From NCBI GenBank assembly GCA_023228025.1, contig JALOCD010000031.1, forward strand, positions 1-40,769: DNA of 40,769 nt. The letters are read 5' to 3'. A model generated the notes under the pieces. That model did not search any database, was not told the origin of the DNA, and worked only from the letters and a program-made list of their open reading frames with translations. Every line of letters starts with the position of its first letter. The first letter of the stretch is position 1. A program made the position numbers and the translations under genes. The DNA comes from Prolixibacteraceae bacterium (GTDB lineage: Bacteria; Bacteroidota; Bacteroidia; Bacteroidales; Prolixibacteraceae). Shown here in pieces: positions 8,559 to 16,403 of the stretch.

Positions 8559-8630
8559 TGGAGTACAGAGTCCCCATACCTCCAAATCAAGAAGTAGATA
8601 ATCATCCGGGGCTATATGTGAAATGAAATG

Positions 8631-9689
8631 CTAGGGCAATGTCTGAGGAACAAAGGCTCCGGTTGCAGGAACGCTGGTTACTGTAGGACGCATATTCAAC
8701 GTTTGGGTAGCGATATCTTCGTAGGTTGATGCCGGTGCTGCACAGGTTGCATTGTCAATATCCGCTTCAGCTGAATCATTGACAGCTTCAACAGCCAGTG
8801 CAATCGCATCATCAGTCAAACCTTCGTAAAGACCATTGGTAATAGTCACCCTTACATAAATTGATACACCAAGGGTCGTGTTGGAAACTGCGGTATTGAC
8901 AACCTGTCCGGGGAAGCTTAGCGGGGTTCCTGTTGTAGCGTTCTGAGCGGCGCCAAGTGCGGTTAACCCTGAAGCAAAAGTCTTATCGACTGTCCATTCA
9001 ACCAGAGCTGATTGGCCTGTTTTCAAACCTGATAACTTAAAGGAAGGTGTAAAAGCCTTTGTAAAGTTGGCAGCCACAACTTCAAAATACATTTTGTTCA
9101 CACCATAATCATAGACCATGTTTGGTGATACAAATTTTGCGGATGCGATATCGGCATAACATTGGGTATCGGTCGCACCGTAAGCCAATGGTGATTTATC
9201 CGCGTTTTTGAGGTTCAAAATGTCTACCGTGAAGGCATTTTTCGGTAAGATTTGATAGACTTTCATGTTGTTGGAACAGGTTGGACCTTTGTACTCCAAA
9301 ATCATGAACAAAGGATTTGTCGTTGCGTCAACTCCTTTTAAACCTGCAGAGGTCCAGGTAACATTTGTCGCATTGGGTGAAGTGGCGCCAGATCCTGCGG
9401 TGCGATAGTTGGTAGCGCCCGACATGATCGTGGCTCCATCGGCGAGAATCTCTACGGCTGATCTTACACCTGCAGTTACAAATGTGGTCGATTTGGTAGC
9501 ATACCAGTAGGTGGTACCACCTGTTGGATTTAGAACGGCAGAATAGTCGTAGGGCTTACCTGCGATTGGGTGCAATGGATCATTCACACAGGAAACTGGT
9601 TGTGGGGCGGATCCGGTAACAGCAGTTTGAGCGAAAGCAGAAGTGGCAACCATCCCGGTTACCAAAATCGAAAGAATTAAATGTTTCAT
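8631..9689 (-). CDS. Secreted protein of unrecognised family, middle gene of minus-strand cassette
   Basis: 352 aa with a clean signal peptide (MKHLILSILVTGMVATSAFA, then QTAV). It is the paralogue of the 359-aa protein at 4690-5769. It shares DPLHPIAGK.YDYS near the mature N-terminus, PLF.ILEYKG, KVY.I.PKNAFTVDI, the C..DIAS block with VYDYGVN, and the C-terminal MRPTVTS that ends close to the stop. The middle third is rich in A, T, S and V, consistent with extended beta structure. Its ATG overlaps the stop of the upstream 1563-aa gene by 4 bp (ATGA), so the two may be translationally coupled. No domain I can name is present. Together with its neighbours it probably forms part of an exported surface assembly; this rests only on context. 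Confidence 0.78.
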   Translation of the reverse strand: MKHLILSILVTGMVATSAFAQTAVTGSAPQPVSCVNDPLHPIAGKPYDYSAVLNPTGGTTYWYATKSTTFVTAGVRSAVEILADGATIMSGATNYRTAGSGATSPNATNVTWTSAGLKGVDATTNPLFMILEYKGPTCSNNMKVYQILPKNAFTVDILNLKNADKSPLAYGATDTQCYADIASAKFVSPNMVYDYGVNKMYFEVVAANFTKAFTPSFKLSGLKTGQSALVEWTVDKTFASGLTALGAAQNATTGTPLSFPGQVVNTAVSNTTLGVSIYVRVTITNGLYEGLTDDAIALAVEAVNDSAEADIDNATCAAPASTYEDIATQTLNMRPTVTSVPATGAFVPQTLP

Positions 9690-12600
9690 AAAAAAATAAT
9701 TAAGGGAGAATAAAAATTAATTATAGAAATTGGCCTTCCTGGCCATTTTTTAGAAGTTTGGTTAAAACATGCATTTGTATCATCACTGTTTATTACCTTT
9801 TGGTTTAAAAATCGCTTTGCAACTTGATCCAATTGGTTTGTAAAAATGCTTCCTTGTACTGATGGAAGCCAGGTACCGGTAACAGCCGGTCTTGGATGTA
9901 TCGTAATTGGGGAAGTTTTATGAACAGACTCATTCCCCTTCAGGTCGATAACCCAATAGGTAATTGTATGTGTTACATCCGTAAATGAAATGCCATCACC
10001 GGGGAAAAAAATATCGCCGGAATGGGTTGAAGGCTCTCCTGTTCCTGAAATGGAAGGAGTTGGAGTAGAGGCAGAAAAATCGAGTTGCCAGTGTAAATCG
10101 AGTTGATTTGACGGAGTGCAATTGTCCGATAATGCGGATGGATTTACATCCAGGGCAGTACTTCCATTTTTGAAAAGAAAATAATCCGGCGCCGGATTGA
10201 TCTTAAATACATTTGAAACCATTGCTGCTGAAAGAAGATCTTCAACACAAAAATTGAATGGGCCGGGTGCGTTGATTACAGGTGGCTCTTTGTCTGCAAC
10301 TGTGATAACCTGGTTACAAACATCCGATCCTGACACATTGGTTGCCGTCCAGGTTATGGTTGTTGTCCCTACATTAAATGTATATGGAGCTGGAGAAATT
10401 GGACCAGTACCGGATGCTGTACCCGAAGTTGGGGTTGCCCCTGACATAGACCATGTATAGGTAATTGGCTCTGCACCCGATAACTTAATAGGAAATCCCG
10501 GATCGAAAGCTGCGGAGCAAAGTCCGGGGTCATTATTCTTCGAAATATCAGGCTGGCAGTTGATGTCGGGCTTTGACAATACAGTCACCGTGAAGGAGCA
10601 AATTGCGGTATGCCCGTTGGCGTCTGTGGCATTATATTGTATGGTGGTAATTCCAAGATTAAAGATTGAAGGCGATGGAAAAATATTTACTCCGGTTGTA
10701 GGCGAATTGCCTGATGTTGCACCTGTCATACTCCATATAAGGGATAGGCCCGGGCAATCATCCCCATAAACAGGAGCTGCAATAGCCACATTGGATGCGA
10801 AAGCCTTCTCAAAATCAGCATTTACTGTAATATTTGCAGGGCATGAAAGATTCGGACTTTTGTCATTGACAGTTATTTTCTGTACGCAGAGCGTGCTATT
10901 ACCGGATGCATCTGTAATGGTCCAATTGACAGTGGTTACTCCGACAGGATATGTACCTGATGCATTGTCCGTATTGTTGAAACTGTTTTTCACTGTATAC
11001 CCTTCGTTACACGGATCATTTACAACCAGTTTCGGTACAGTAACCAACGCGTTACAAAGACCGGGATCAGCTGACATCGTTATATCTGACGGACAACCGG
11101 AGGTCACAACCGGTTTGTTCAGATCTTTGATCCAAACGTCGAAAGAGCAGCTTGCCTGATTCCCAGCACCATCTGCTAAGGTGTAGGTAACTGTTGTGAT
11201 ACCCACATTGAATGATTGGCCGCTTACATCGTTGATACCCATTGCCGGACTACTTCCTATTGTTACGCCACCCATCGTCCATTTCTGTGTTACTACCGAG
11301 CAATTATCGGATGAAACCGGAGCTGGAATAGTAACATTGGATAAGGAACAATTTCCCGCTAGGGCAGTCTGGGTTACAGTGGCCGGACAGGTAATAACAG
11401 GATTGATGTTGTCTTTCACGGTTACTGTCTGTGCACAGGTTGTTTTGTTGCCACAAGCATCGGTAGCTGTCCAGGTAACCAAATTAACTCCAGTAGGTAG
11501 TTGAACAGGCGCATTGTTTGTTATGGTCACACTTGAACAATTATCTGTCGCAGTTGGTACGCCAAGATTGACCCCGGTAGCGTAACATTTCCCGGCATCG
11601 GTATTAACTGTTAGGTTTGCCGGACAAGAGGTAAATACTGGAGCCTGGGTATCAATGACACTAATGTTTGAGTTTACACTGGTAACATTCCCACACTGAT
11701 CTGAAGCAGAAAAAGTTACGTCCAAACTAGTACTACAGGCCATGGTAATGCCGGTAAAATTGTTGGTTGGTACAACATTGACCAATGTTCCATCTGGTTT
11801 CGTATAAGTGGCAACTGCGCTTGCCAACCAATTTGTAATTTGTTGATTCGCTGTAGGATCACCGCATTGGATCGATAACCGGGGTGGAATTGAAAGAAAT
11901 GTAGGTCCAACATTGTCGATGACAACGTCAAAATCAAAAACGGCAGTATTACAGGCAACCCCACTAAGAATATCTGTCACTTTTAGGGAGTAAGGGCCCA
12001 CTACCGCAGGCTTATAACTTGCCGACCCGCTGTAAATAACGGATCCGGTAGCCCCATGCCCATTGTACCAGTTGTAAGAATAACTCCCAGCAGGGGAAAT
12101 GTTTGCAGTAAGTGTGGGCATATTTCCCAGGCATACAAGTGACGGATCGGTATTCCATACCAATTCTATCTTTTGCTTGACGTAAACTGTAGCAATTGCA
12201 CAATCAGTGCCAAGGGCATTACAGACAGTTGTACCAACATTACCACATACTTCATATTGGATAACAGGAGGTGAATTTACATCCGCTACAAAGAAAGGAT
12301 TGGCGACCGTCGTACTTGAGAGATAGGAATTATATTGACCCCTGACACCAGGGGAGACACTGTTCCAAACGGGGTTGCTTTGAATCCCTGTTGCTGTTAT
12401 CTGACTGTTGCATTCGACCCTGGTTGTAATATTTCCAGGTGCAATTACACCAGGTACTGAACGAAAAGTAAAATCATTTTTGTTTGCCCCAGGTTTGCAA
12501 TAGGTAAACAGGTGAAAAGACCCATTTGGCATGCATATTGTATTTCCATTGATCGTAACACTTGAGCAATCTATCCTCCAATCCTGTGGGGAAGGTGTCG

Positions 12601-14377
12601 CACCATCTACAAGAATTTCAACCCCGATAGCATTTGGATCAAGCCTTACATTAAAAGAGATACAGTTTGACTCAACACAGCATGCCCCATTTCTTTGTTG
12701 ATCGTCAAATTCTATTGAACCAGTTGGTTGTCCAAGAAGATCTACCAAATGGAAATTCGTACCGGAGACGCATTTGGAACAACCACACTCCCCCAATACG
12801 GAAATGGTTTGGACAACATCAACATAGTTTCCGCATGGATCCGATATTCTATAAACGCGTGTAACGCTTGTGGGGCAATAACCAGGCTTCCCGGCTAACC
12901 CATTGGCTATTTCATTGAAAAGGATCAAGGACAAAGCACCGCAGTTGTCAGTTGCTGTTCCTCCGGCTGTATTGAATTGTGCTAAACTAGCATAAGGTAC
13001 AGGAATATCCGCCGGACAACCGACTGAAATATTTGGTACGGTAGCAACCGGCTTGGTATTATCGGAAACTATAATCTTCTGAATTCCGGTAGATGTATTT
13101 CCGCTGCAATCAGTGGCTGTCCATGTCCTTGTAATGGTATTGTCACCGCCACAAGCCCCGTTTACCACATTATCGACAAAGGTTATTGTCGTTGGACTAC
13201 AATTATCTGTTGCAGTTGCTGTACCAGTTGATGCCGGCAAAATGCTCTGTTCGCAACTAAGTGCCAGATCAGGAGGAGTAGTTAAATTGGGTTTAATGTT
13301 ATCTTTTACTGTTATTATCTGCGTCTTGTTGTCGTAGTTTCCGGCAGCATCGGTAACCCGCCAGCTACGCGTGATCGTATAGGGCAAATTGCAACCTCCA
13401 CCAATCGGAACATGAGCGCCATCAGAATAAGTTGTTATTAAGTTGGATACTGAAGTGCAATTATCAGAGAGTATGACAACGTTGCCGGTAACTGCAGGTA
13501 AAACATTAATGTTACCGGTGGGATCATTGAAAATGGTTATATCATTTGGGGCCGTAAAAACCGGTTTGGTAGTGTCATCAAAATTCACAATAAAGGTTTG
13601 TGCTGTTGATGTGCAACCGGTTGCATTCTTAACTGTTAAAATGAATTGATAGCTTCCCTTGGAGACTCCGGCAGGCAGTGAAACAGTCAACGGACTTGCA
13701 CCAAGTGCTGCATTTACCACAGGTACAAATCCTGTCATGGCAGGGGCACCGGTTGTCAGACTGTATGAGACAGGAGTTCCACTGGTTGCAGTGTAGTTAA
13801 TCAAAAAATTCGGCGCTCCCGGGCAATAAATCGCGAAAGCCCCCAAAGTAATGGATGGCAAGGATGTTGCAGGTGGTTCGGTGACATTGATGGAAGAATT
13901 TACAGTATTTCCACCATCATTCGCCTGAACAGTGTATGCACCAGCAACGAGATTATTAAATGTCCCTGTTGTATTTGTGACTGATCCCGGAGTAAGCGTA
14001 TAATTGACTGTTCCTCCTGATCCACCTGAAAAACTGGAGGTGATTGAACCGTTGTTACCCCCGTAACAGGTAACATCTGAAGCAGTCAAATTCAGTAGCA
14101 ACGCATTTCCTGCATCCGGAGAAATAGTACAATTTATATGGTTGAAGGCATCAATAGAATAAAAACCAGATCTGCCCGCAAAGGAATTTTGTACTGAAAT
14201 CGAAAGTAAAACCAAAGGAGCGATTAGAAAACCAATTTTAACCAACAGTGTTACGACTTTCCCAAGAGATTTCTCCCGAAGAAATGGTCGATTGCAGGTA
14301 TCGTTTTCAATCCGACAAAAGGCAAGTATGTTAGAAAAGATCAGATGAGCCGACCTTCTTAATTTGGGACACAACAT
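9686..14377 (-). CDS. Giant secreted SprB-repeat/HYR-repeat protein, first gene of minus-strand cassette
   Basis: 1563 aa. The hydrophobic signal lies unusually deep (about 41-68), so translation may start later, for example at a TTG just before VKIGFLIAPLVLL; the annotated ATG is the only upstream Met. Residues 94-165 resemble a SprB repeat (ASDVTCYGGNNGSIT...LVAGAYTV). Residues 268-530 contain three HYR-like modules, recognised by TDNC and W.ATD..GN patterns. Residues 531-640 are a Cys-rich module. Residues 736-822 are Ig/PKD-like. Residues 823-1360 contain about six more HYR-like modules. Residues 1361-1503 are the C-terminal domain shared with the 397-aa protein at 3421-4614. Residues 1504-1563 are a tail with no counterpart there. 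Large HYR/SprB proteins are known surface adhesins in gliding Bacteroidota; an adhesive or filament role here is inferred. No T9SS sorting domain is evident on this protein itself. Confidence 0.85.
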   Translation of the reverse strand: MLCPKLRRSAHLIFSNILAFCRIENDTCNRPFLREKSLGKVVTLLVKIGFLIAPLVLLSISVQNSFAGRSGFYSIDAFNHINCTISPDAGNALLLNLTASDVTCYGGNNGSITSSFSGGSGGTVNYTLTPGSVTNTTGTFNNLVAGAYTVQANDGGNTVNSSINVTEPPATSLPSITLGAFAIYCPGAPNFLINYTATSGTPVSYSLTTGAPAMTGFVPVVNAALGASPLTVSLPAGVSKGSYQFILTVKNATGCTSTAQTFIVNFDDTTKPVFTAPNDITIFNDPTGNINVLPAVTGNVVILSDNCTSVSNLITTYSDGAHVPIGGGCNLPYTITRSWRVTDAAGNYDNKTQIITVKDNIKPNLTTPPDLALSCEQSILPASTGTATATDNCSPTTITFVDNVVNGACGGDNTITRTWTATDCSGNTSTGIQKIIVSDNTKPVATVPNISVGCPADIPVPYASLAQFNTAGGTATDNCGALSLILFNEIANGLAGKPGYCPTSVTRVYRISDPCGNYVDVVQTISVLGECGCSKCVSGTNFHLVDLLGQPTGSIEFDDQQRNGACCVESNCISFNVRLDPNAIGVEILVDGATPSPQDWRIDCSSVTINGNTICMPNGSFHLFTYCKPGANKNDFTFRSVPGVIAPGNITTRVECNSQITATGIQSNPVWNSVSPGVRGQYNSYLSSTTVANPFFVADVNSPPVIQYEVCGNVGTTVCNALGTDCAIATVYVKQKIELVWNTDPSLVCLGNMPTLTANISPAGSYSYNWYNGHGATGSVIYSGSASYKPAVVGPYSLKVTDILSGVACNTAVFDFDVVIDNVGPTFLSIPPRLSIQCGDPTANQQITNWLASAVATYTKPDGTLVNVVPTNNFTGITMACSTSLDVTFSASDQCGNVTSVNSNISVIDTQAPVFTSCPANLTVNTDAGKCYATGVNLGVPTATDNCSSVTITNNAPVQLPTGVNLVTWTATDACGNKTTCAQTVTVKDNINPVITCPATVTQTALAGNCSLSNVTIPAPVSSDNCSVVTQKWTMGGVTIGSSPAMGINDVSGQSFNVGITTVTYTLADGAGNQASCSFDVWIKDLNKPVVTSGCPSDITMSADPGLCNALVTVPKLVVNDPCNEGYTVKNSFNNTDNASGTYPVGVTTVNWTITDASGNSTLCVQKITVNDKSPNLSCPANITVNADFEKAFASNVAIAAPVYGDDCPGLSLIWSMTGATSGNSPTTGVNIFPSPSIFNLGITTIQYNATDANGHTAICSFTVTVLSKPDINCQPDISKNNDPGLCSAAFDPGFPIKLSGAEPITYTWSMSGATPTSGTASGTGPISPAPYTFNVGTTTITWTATNVSGSDVCNQVITVADKEPPVINAPGPFNFCVEDLLSAAMVSNVFKINPAPDYFLFKNGSTALDVNPSALSDNCTPSNQLDLHWQLDFSASTPTPSISGTGEPSTHSGDIFFPGDGISFTDVTHTITYWVIDLKGNESVHKTSPITIHPRPAVTGTWLPSVQGSIFTNQLDQVAKRFLNQKVINSDDTNACFNQTSKKWPGRPISIINFYSPLIIFL
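9731..9751. repeat. TGGCC-N5-GGCCA hairpin inside the 3' end of the giant gene
   Basis: Perfect 5-bp stem, extended by A/T pairs on both sides, 42-55 bp before the start of the 352-aa gene. On the plus strand a T6 run follows. On the coding (minus) strand it lies within codons of the tail that has no homology, suggesting an originally intergenic hairpin between the first and second cassette genes. Confidence 0.45.
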
Positions 14378-14746
14378 AAGTTCAATATCTAAGGGAAATA
14401 TCTAACCTCATTGTTAATACCAACAATCGTAAAATCGTAACCTTCGAAATATTACGTTAAACGTCAGTTTTTTAATAAACAACTAAAAATAAACCGGTTA
14501 AAAATAATGCTAAAACTCTATTTATAACAATTCAAAATGAAAAGTTCCCTAAATCAAATGATCTGAGCATGAATTATTGGGAATATTGCCACTTTTTTAA
14601 TGCTATCAACATACATGTTATGTTAAAATTTTGCCGAAATTATATGAAATTTAATGAGTTTATAAGAGACACATGAACTTCCCTCTATATCAAATTATTG
14701 TTAACCTCCTTTTCAGTTTAAAACCAATATAAATTACTAAAAATGT

Positions 14747-14754
14747 CAAAAATA
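14747..14754 (-). promoter_or_regulatory. Candidate -7 element upstream of the giant secreted gene
   Basis: Reads TATTTTTG on the minus strand, a full TAnnTTTG match. No TTTG at the proper distance upstream, and the resulting leader would be ~365 nt, so confidence is low. Confidence 0.22.
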
Positions 14755-14821
14755 GAGTCGGTCTAAATAGTCATTTTACCTTTCTGTGAATACAACAACT
14801 GAATTCACGATCAAATGGGCA

Positions 14822-14862
14822 TAAATAAAATGAGGTCATCTCAGCATGTCGAGACAACCTCA
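14822..14862 (-). terminator. Terminator after the RND adaptor gene
   Basis: Arms TGAGGT..TCTC (14831-14840 plus) and GAGA..ACCTCA (to 14862) pair with a 2x2 internal loop. On the minus strand the hairpin is followed by a U-rich stretch (TTTTATTTAT, 14830-14821). Located 22 bp past the adaptor stop. Confidence 0.65.
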
Positions 14863-14883
14863 CTATTTTATTAGGTGCATAGA

Positions 14884-16206
14884 CTATTTCTTGATCTGGT
14901 AAAGATCTTCAATCTTCACAATTTGTATAGCGGTTGAATCTTTTAGCGTTTTCGAAATTAATCCGTATGGCGCTACGATCACCTCATCCCCAACTGCCAA
15001 ACCATCCAAAATTTCAATTCTTGTATTGTCCTGAATACCCGTCTTAACCCGCTTCTTCCAGGCTAAATTATTCTTTATTACGAACACAACCTCATGCTGT
15101 TCAGGCTCTTTCGGAGTAATTTCTTTTGAATTTGTATCGTTTGTTCCCACTTTTTCCATCTGCTCGCCTGCATTTTTAATGGTACCATCGTCCCCTCGGG
15201 TAGTAACCGCCTGGATTGGTACTGAAATAATTCCTTTGCGGGTATCTGTCAATATCTCCACCGTGGCCGACATTCCCGGCAGGAAAGGGTATTTCAGGGT
15301 ATCCTTTTCGATCAGGTCCTGGTAAGATTTTGCCAGCAGTACTATTTTGACATTGAAATTGGTCACCTGATCTACAGTTGTCCCGGTGACATTGGCAGAA
15401 CTGGCAATCTCGGTAACAATCCCTTTAAATTTCCGCTTGAGGTATGCATCAATTTCGATGTTCGCCGTATCCGATTTTTGCACTTTGACAATGTCATTCT
15501 CATTGACCTCCACTTTAACTTCCATGGTATTCAGATCAGCCACAGTCATCAGTTCGGTTCCGGCAAACTGGTTGGTCCCTACCACCTTCTCACCCTTTTC
15601 TACATTTAATTTGGAGACGGTTCCATCAATTGGTGAGAAAATCTTGGTTTTGGTCAGGTTCTCATTGGCCTCTTTGACGCTTGATTCTGCACTTTTGACA
15701 GAATACCGTGCGGCCTGAACTTCGGAAATTGCCACTTTCCATGCTGCCTCAATGGTTTCAAATTCTGATTTTGGAATGGTCTTTTTTTCGAGCAACTGCT
15801 TAGCCCTCTGATAATTGAGTTCCCTCTCGATCAACTGTGCTTCCGCTTGGGCCAACCTTGCTTTTTGGGTATTTAGCGATGCCTCTATCCTACTAAGGCT
15901 TGATTGGTAAATATCCGGTTTAATGACCACCAGAAGATCGCCCTTTTTAACTCTTTCGCCCTCCTTAACAGGAAGTTCAATGATTTCGCCCGGTACTTCC
16001 GGACTGATTTTCACCTCTTTAAGCGGTTTAAGTTTCCCATTTGCAGTGATAATCTCGGTAATGTCCCTGATCTCGACTTTCTCGGTAGATACTTTTAAGG
16101 TTACATCCTTCCCAAACCACCCTCTTTTTTTACCGATGACCAAGAGTATTATAATGGCCAATCCCAGGAAGATAATCCAGGGCAAAAAACTTTTTTTCTT
16201 CTTCAT
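14884..16206 (-). CDS. Efflux RND/ABC periplasmic adaptor (HlyD/MacA-like membrane fusion protein)
   Basis: 440-aa periplasmic adaptor that bridges an inner-membrane pump and an outer-membrane channel. Residues 1-8 are basic (MKKKK), followed by a single membrane segment 9-25 acting as anchor. The barrel-sandwich/lipoyl half-motif is around 66-95 (ISPEVPGEIIELPVKEGERV), a long alpha-hairpin coiled coil spans about 100-190, and the returning lipoyl half is TKIFSPIDGTVSKLNVEKGE. The beta-barrel and membrane-proximal domains follow. A linker rich in E, K and T near 345-365 is not typical. No pump or TolC-type gene lies beside it in the window: the downstream neighbour is unrelated, and the upstream gene (kbl) is divergent. 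The partner must be encoded elsewhere. MacA-like versus RND-adaptor assignment cannot be settled without the partner. Confidence 0.85.
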   Translation of the reverse strand: MKKKKSFLPWIIFLGLAIIILLVIGKKRGWFGKDVTLKVSTEKVEIRDITEIITANGKLKPLKEVKISPEVPGEIIELPVKEGERVKKGDLLVVIKPDIYQSSLSRIEASLNTQKARLAQAEAQLIERELNYQRAKQLLEKKTIPKSEFETIEAAWKVAISEVQAARYSVKSAESSVKEANENLTKTKIFSPIDGTVSKLNVEKGEKVVGTNQFAGTELMTVADLNTMEVKVEVNENDIVKVQKSDTANIEIDAYLKRKFKGIVTEIASSANVTGTTVDQVTNFNVKIVLLAKSYQDLIEKDTLKYPFLPGMSATVEILTDTRKGIISVPIQAVTTRGDDGTIKNAGEQMEKVGTNDTNSKEITPKEPEQHEVVFVIKNNLAWKKRVKTGIQDNTRIEILDGLAVGDEVIVAPYGLISKTLKDSTAIQIVKIEDLYQIKK

Positions 16207-16314
16207 CAGTTGTTGATTATCTTATTATTTATTCAGACAGATTGTCGATCCATTGGTTAATTCGTCATTTGCCTACACAAAACTTTTTACACTTTGCAAA
16301 ACATGAGGAAAGTA

Positions 16315-16346
16315 TTGAATGCCTTCATAAAAATAGCATAATTTTG
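16315..16346 (+). promoter_or_regulatory. Candidate Bacteroidota promoter for kbl
   Basis: TTG at 16315-16317, 21-bp spacer, TAATTTTG at 16339-16346 (full match to TAnnTTTG). The -7 element is 57 bp before the kbl ATG. Spacing fits the known Bacteroidota consensus. Confidence 0.55.
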
Positions 16347-16403
16347 CGTTAAGATCTTCAACTTTAGGATCAAATTCTTGAATTCATTAAAAAACATTCA
16401 GTT

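Larger units (their letters stand above)
8170..8630. other. Intergenic region inside minus-strand cassette, with two hairpins
   Basis: 461 bp without a convincing ORF, whereas the matching gap in the plus-strand set is only 58 bp. It holds two perfect 7-bp stems: 8539-8558 (TCGTATC / GATACGA, 6-nt loop) and 8345-8362 (ATCCCGA / TCGGGAT, 4-nt loop). Neither is followed by a T-run on the minus strand. A TATATTTG at 8305-8312 matches the -7 consensus but points to the plus strand, where no gene follows. I see no minus-strand promoter for the 475-aa gene. Confidence 0.5.
14378..14883. other. AT-rich upstream region of the giant secreted gene
   Basis: 506 bp, very A/T-rich, no ORF. It carries the adaptor-gene terminator (14822-14862) and one full -7 match on the minus strand (14747-14754). 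Between that and the giant gene's ATG are about 370 bp in which I see no further element. It is presumably the promoter and leader region of the minus-strand cassette. Confidence 0.5.

Noticed and set aside
10197..11504. Several open frames on the plus strand opposite the giant gene
   Set aside because: They are antisense shadows of a low-complexity Thr/Val/Asn-rich coding sequence, with no domain or start context.
9686..14377. Regular repeated DNA that could suggest a CRISPR array or satellite
   Set aside because: The repetition is at protein level (HYR modules of ~80-95 residues, diverged at DNA level); no short identical repeats with spacers.
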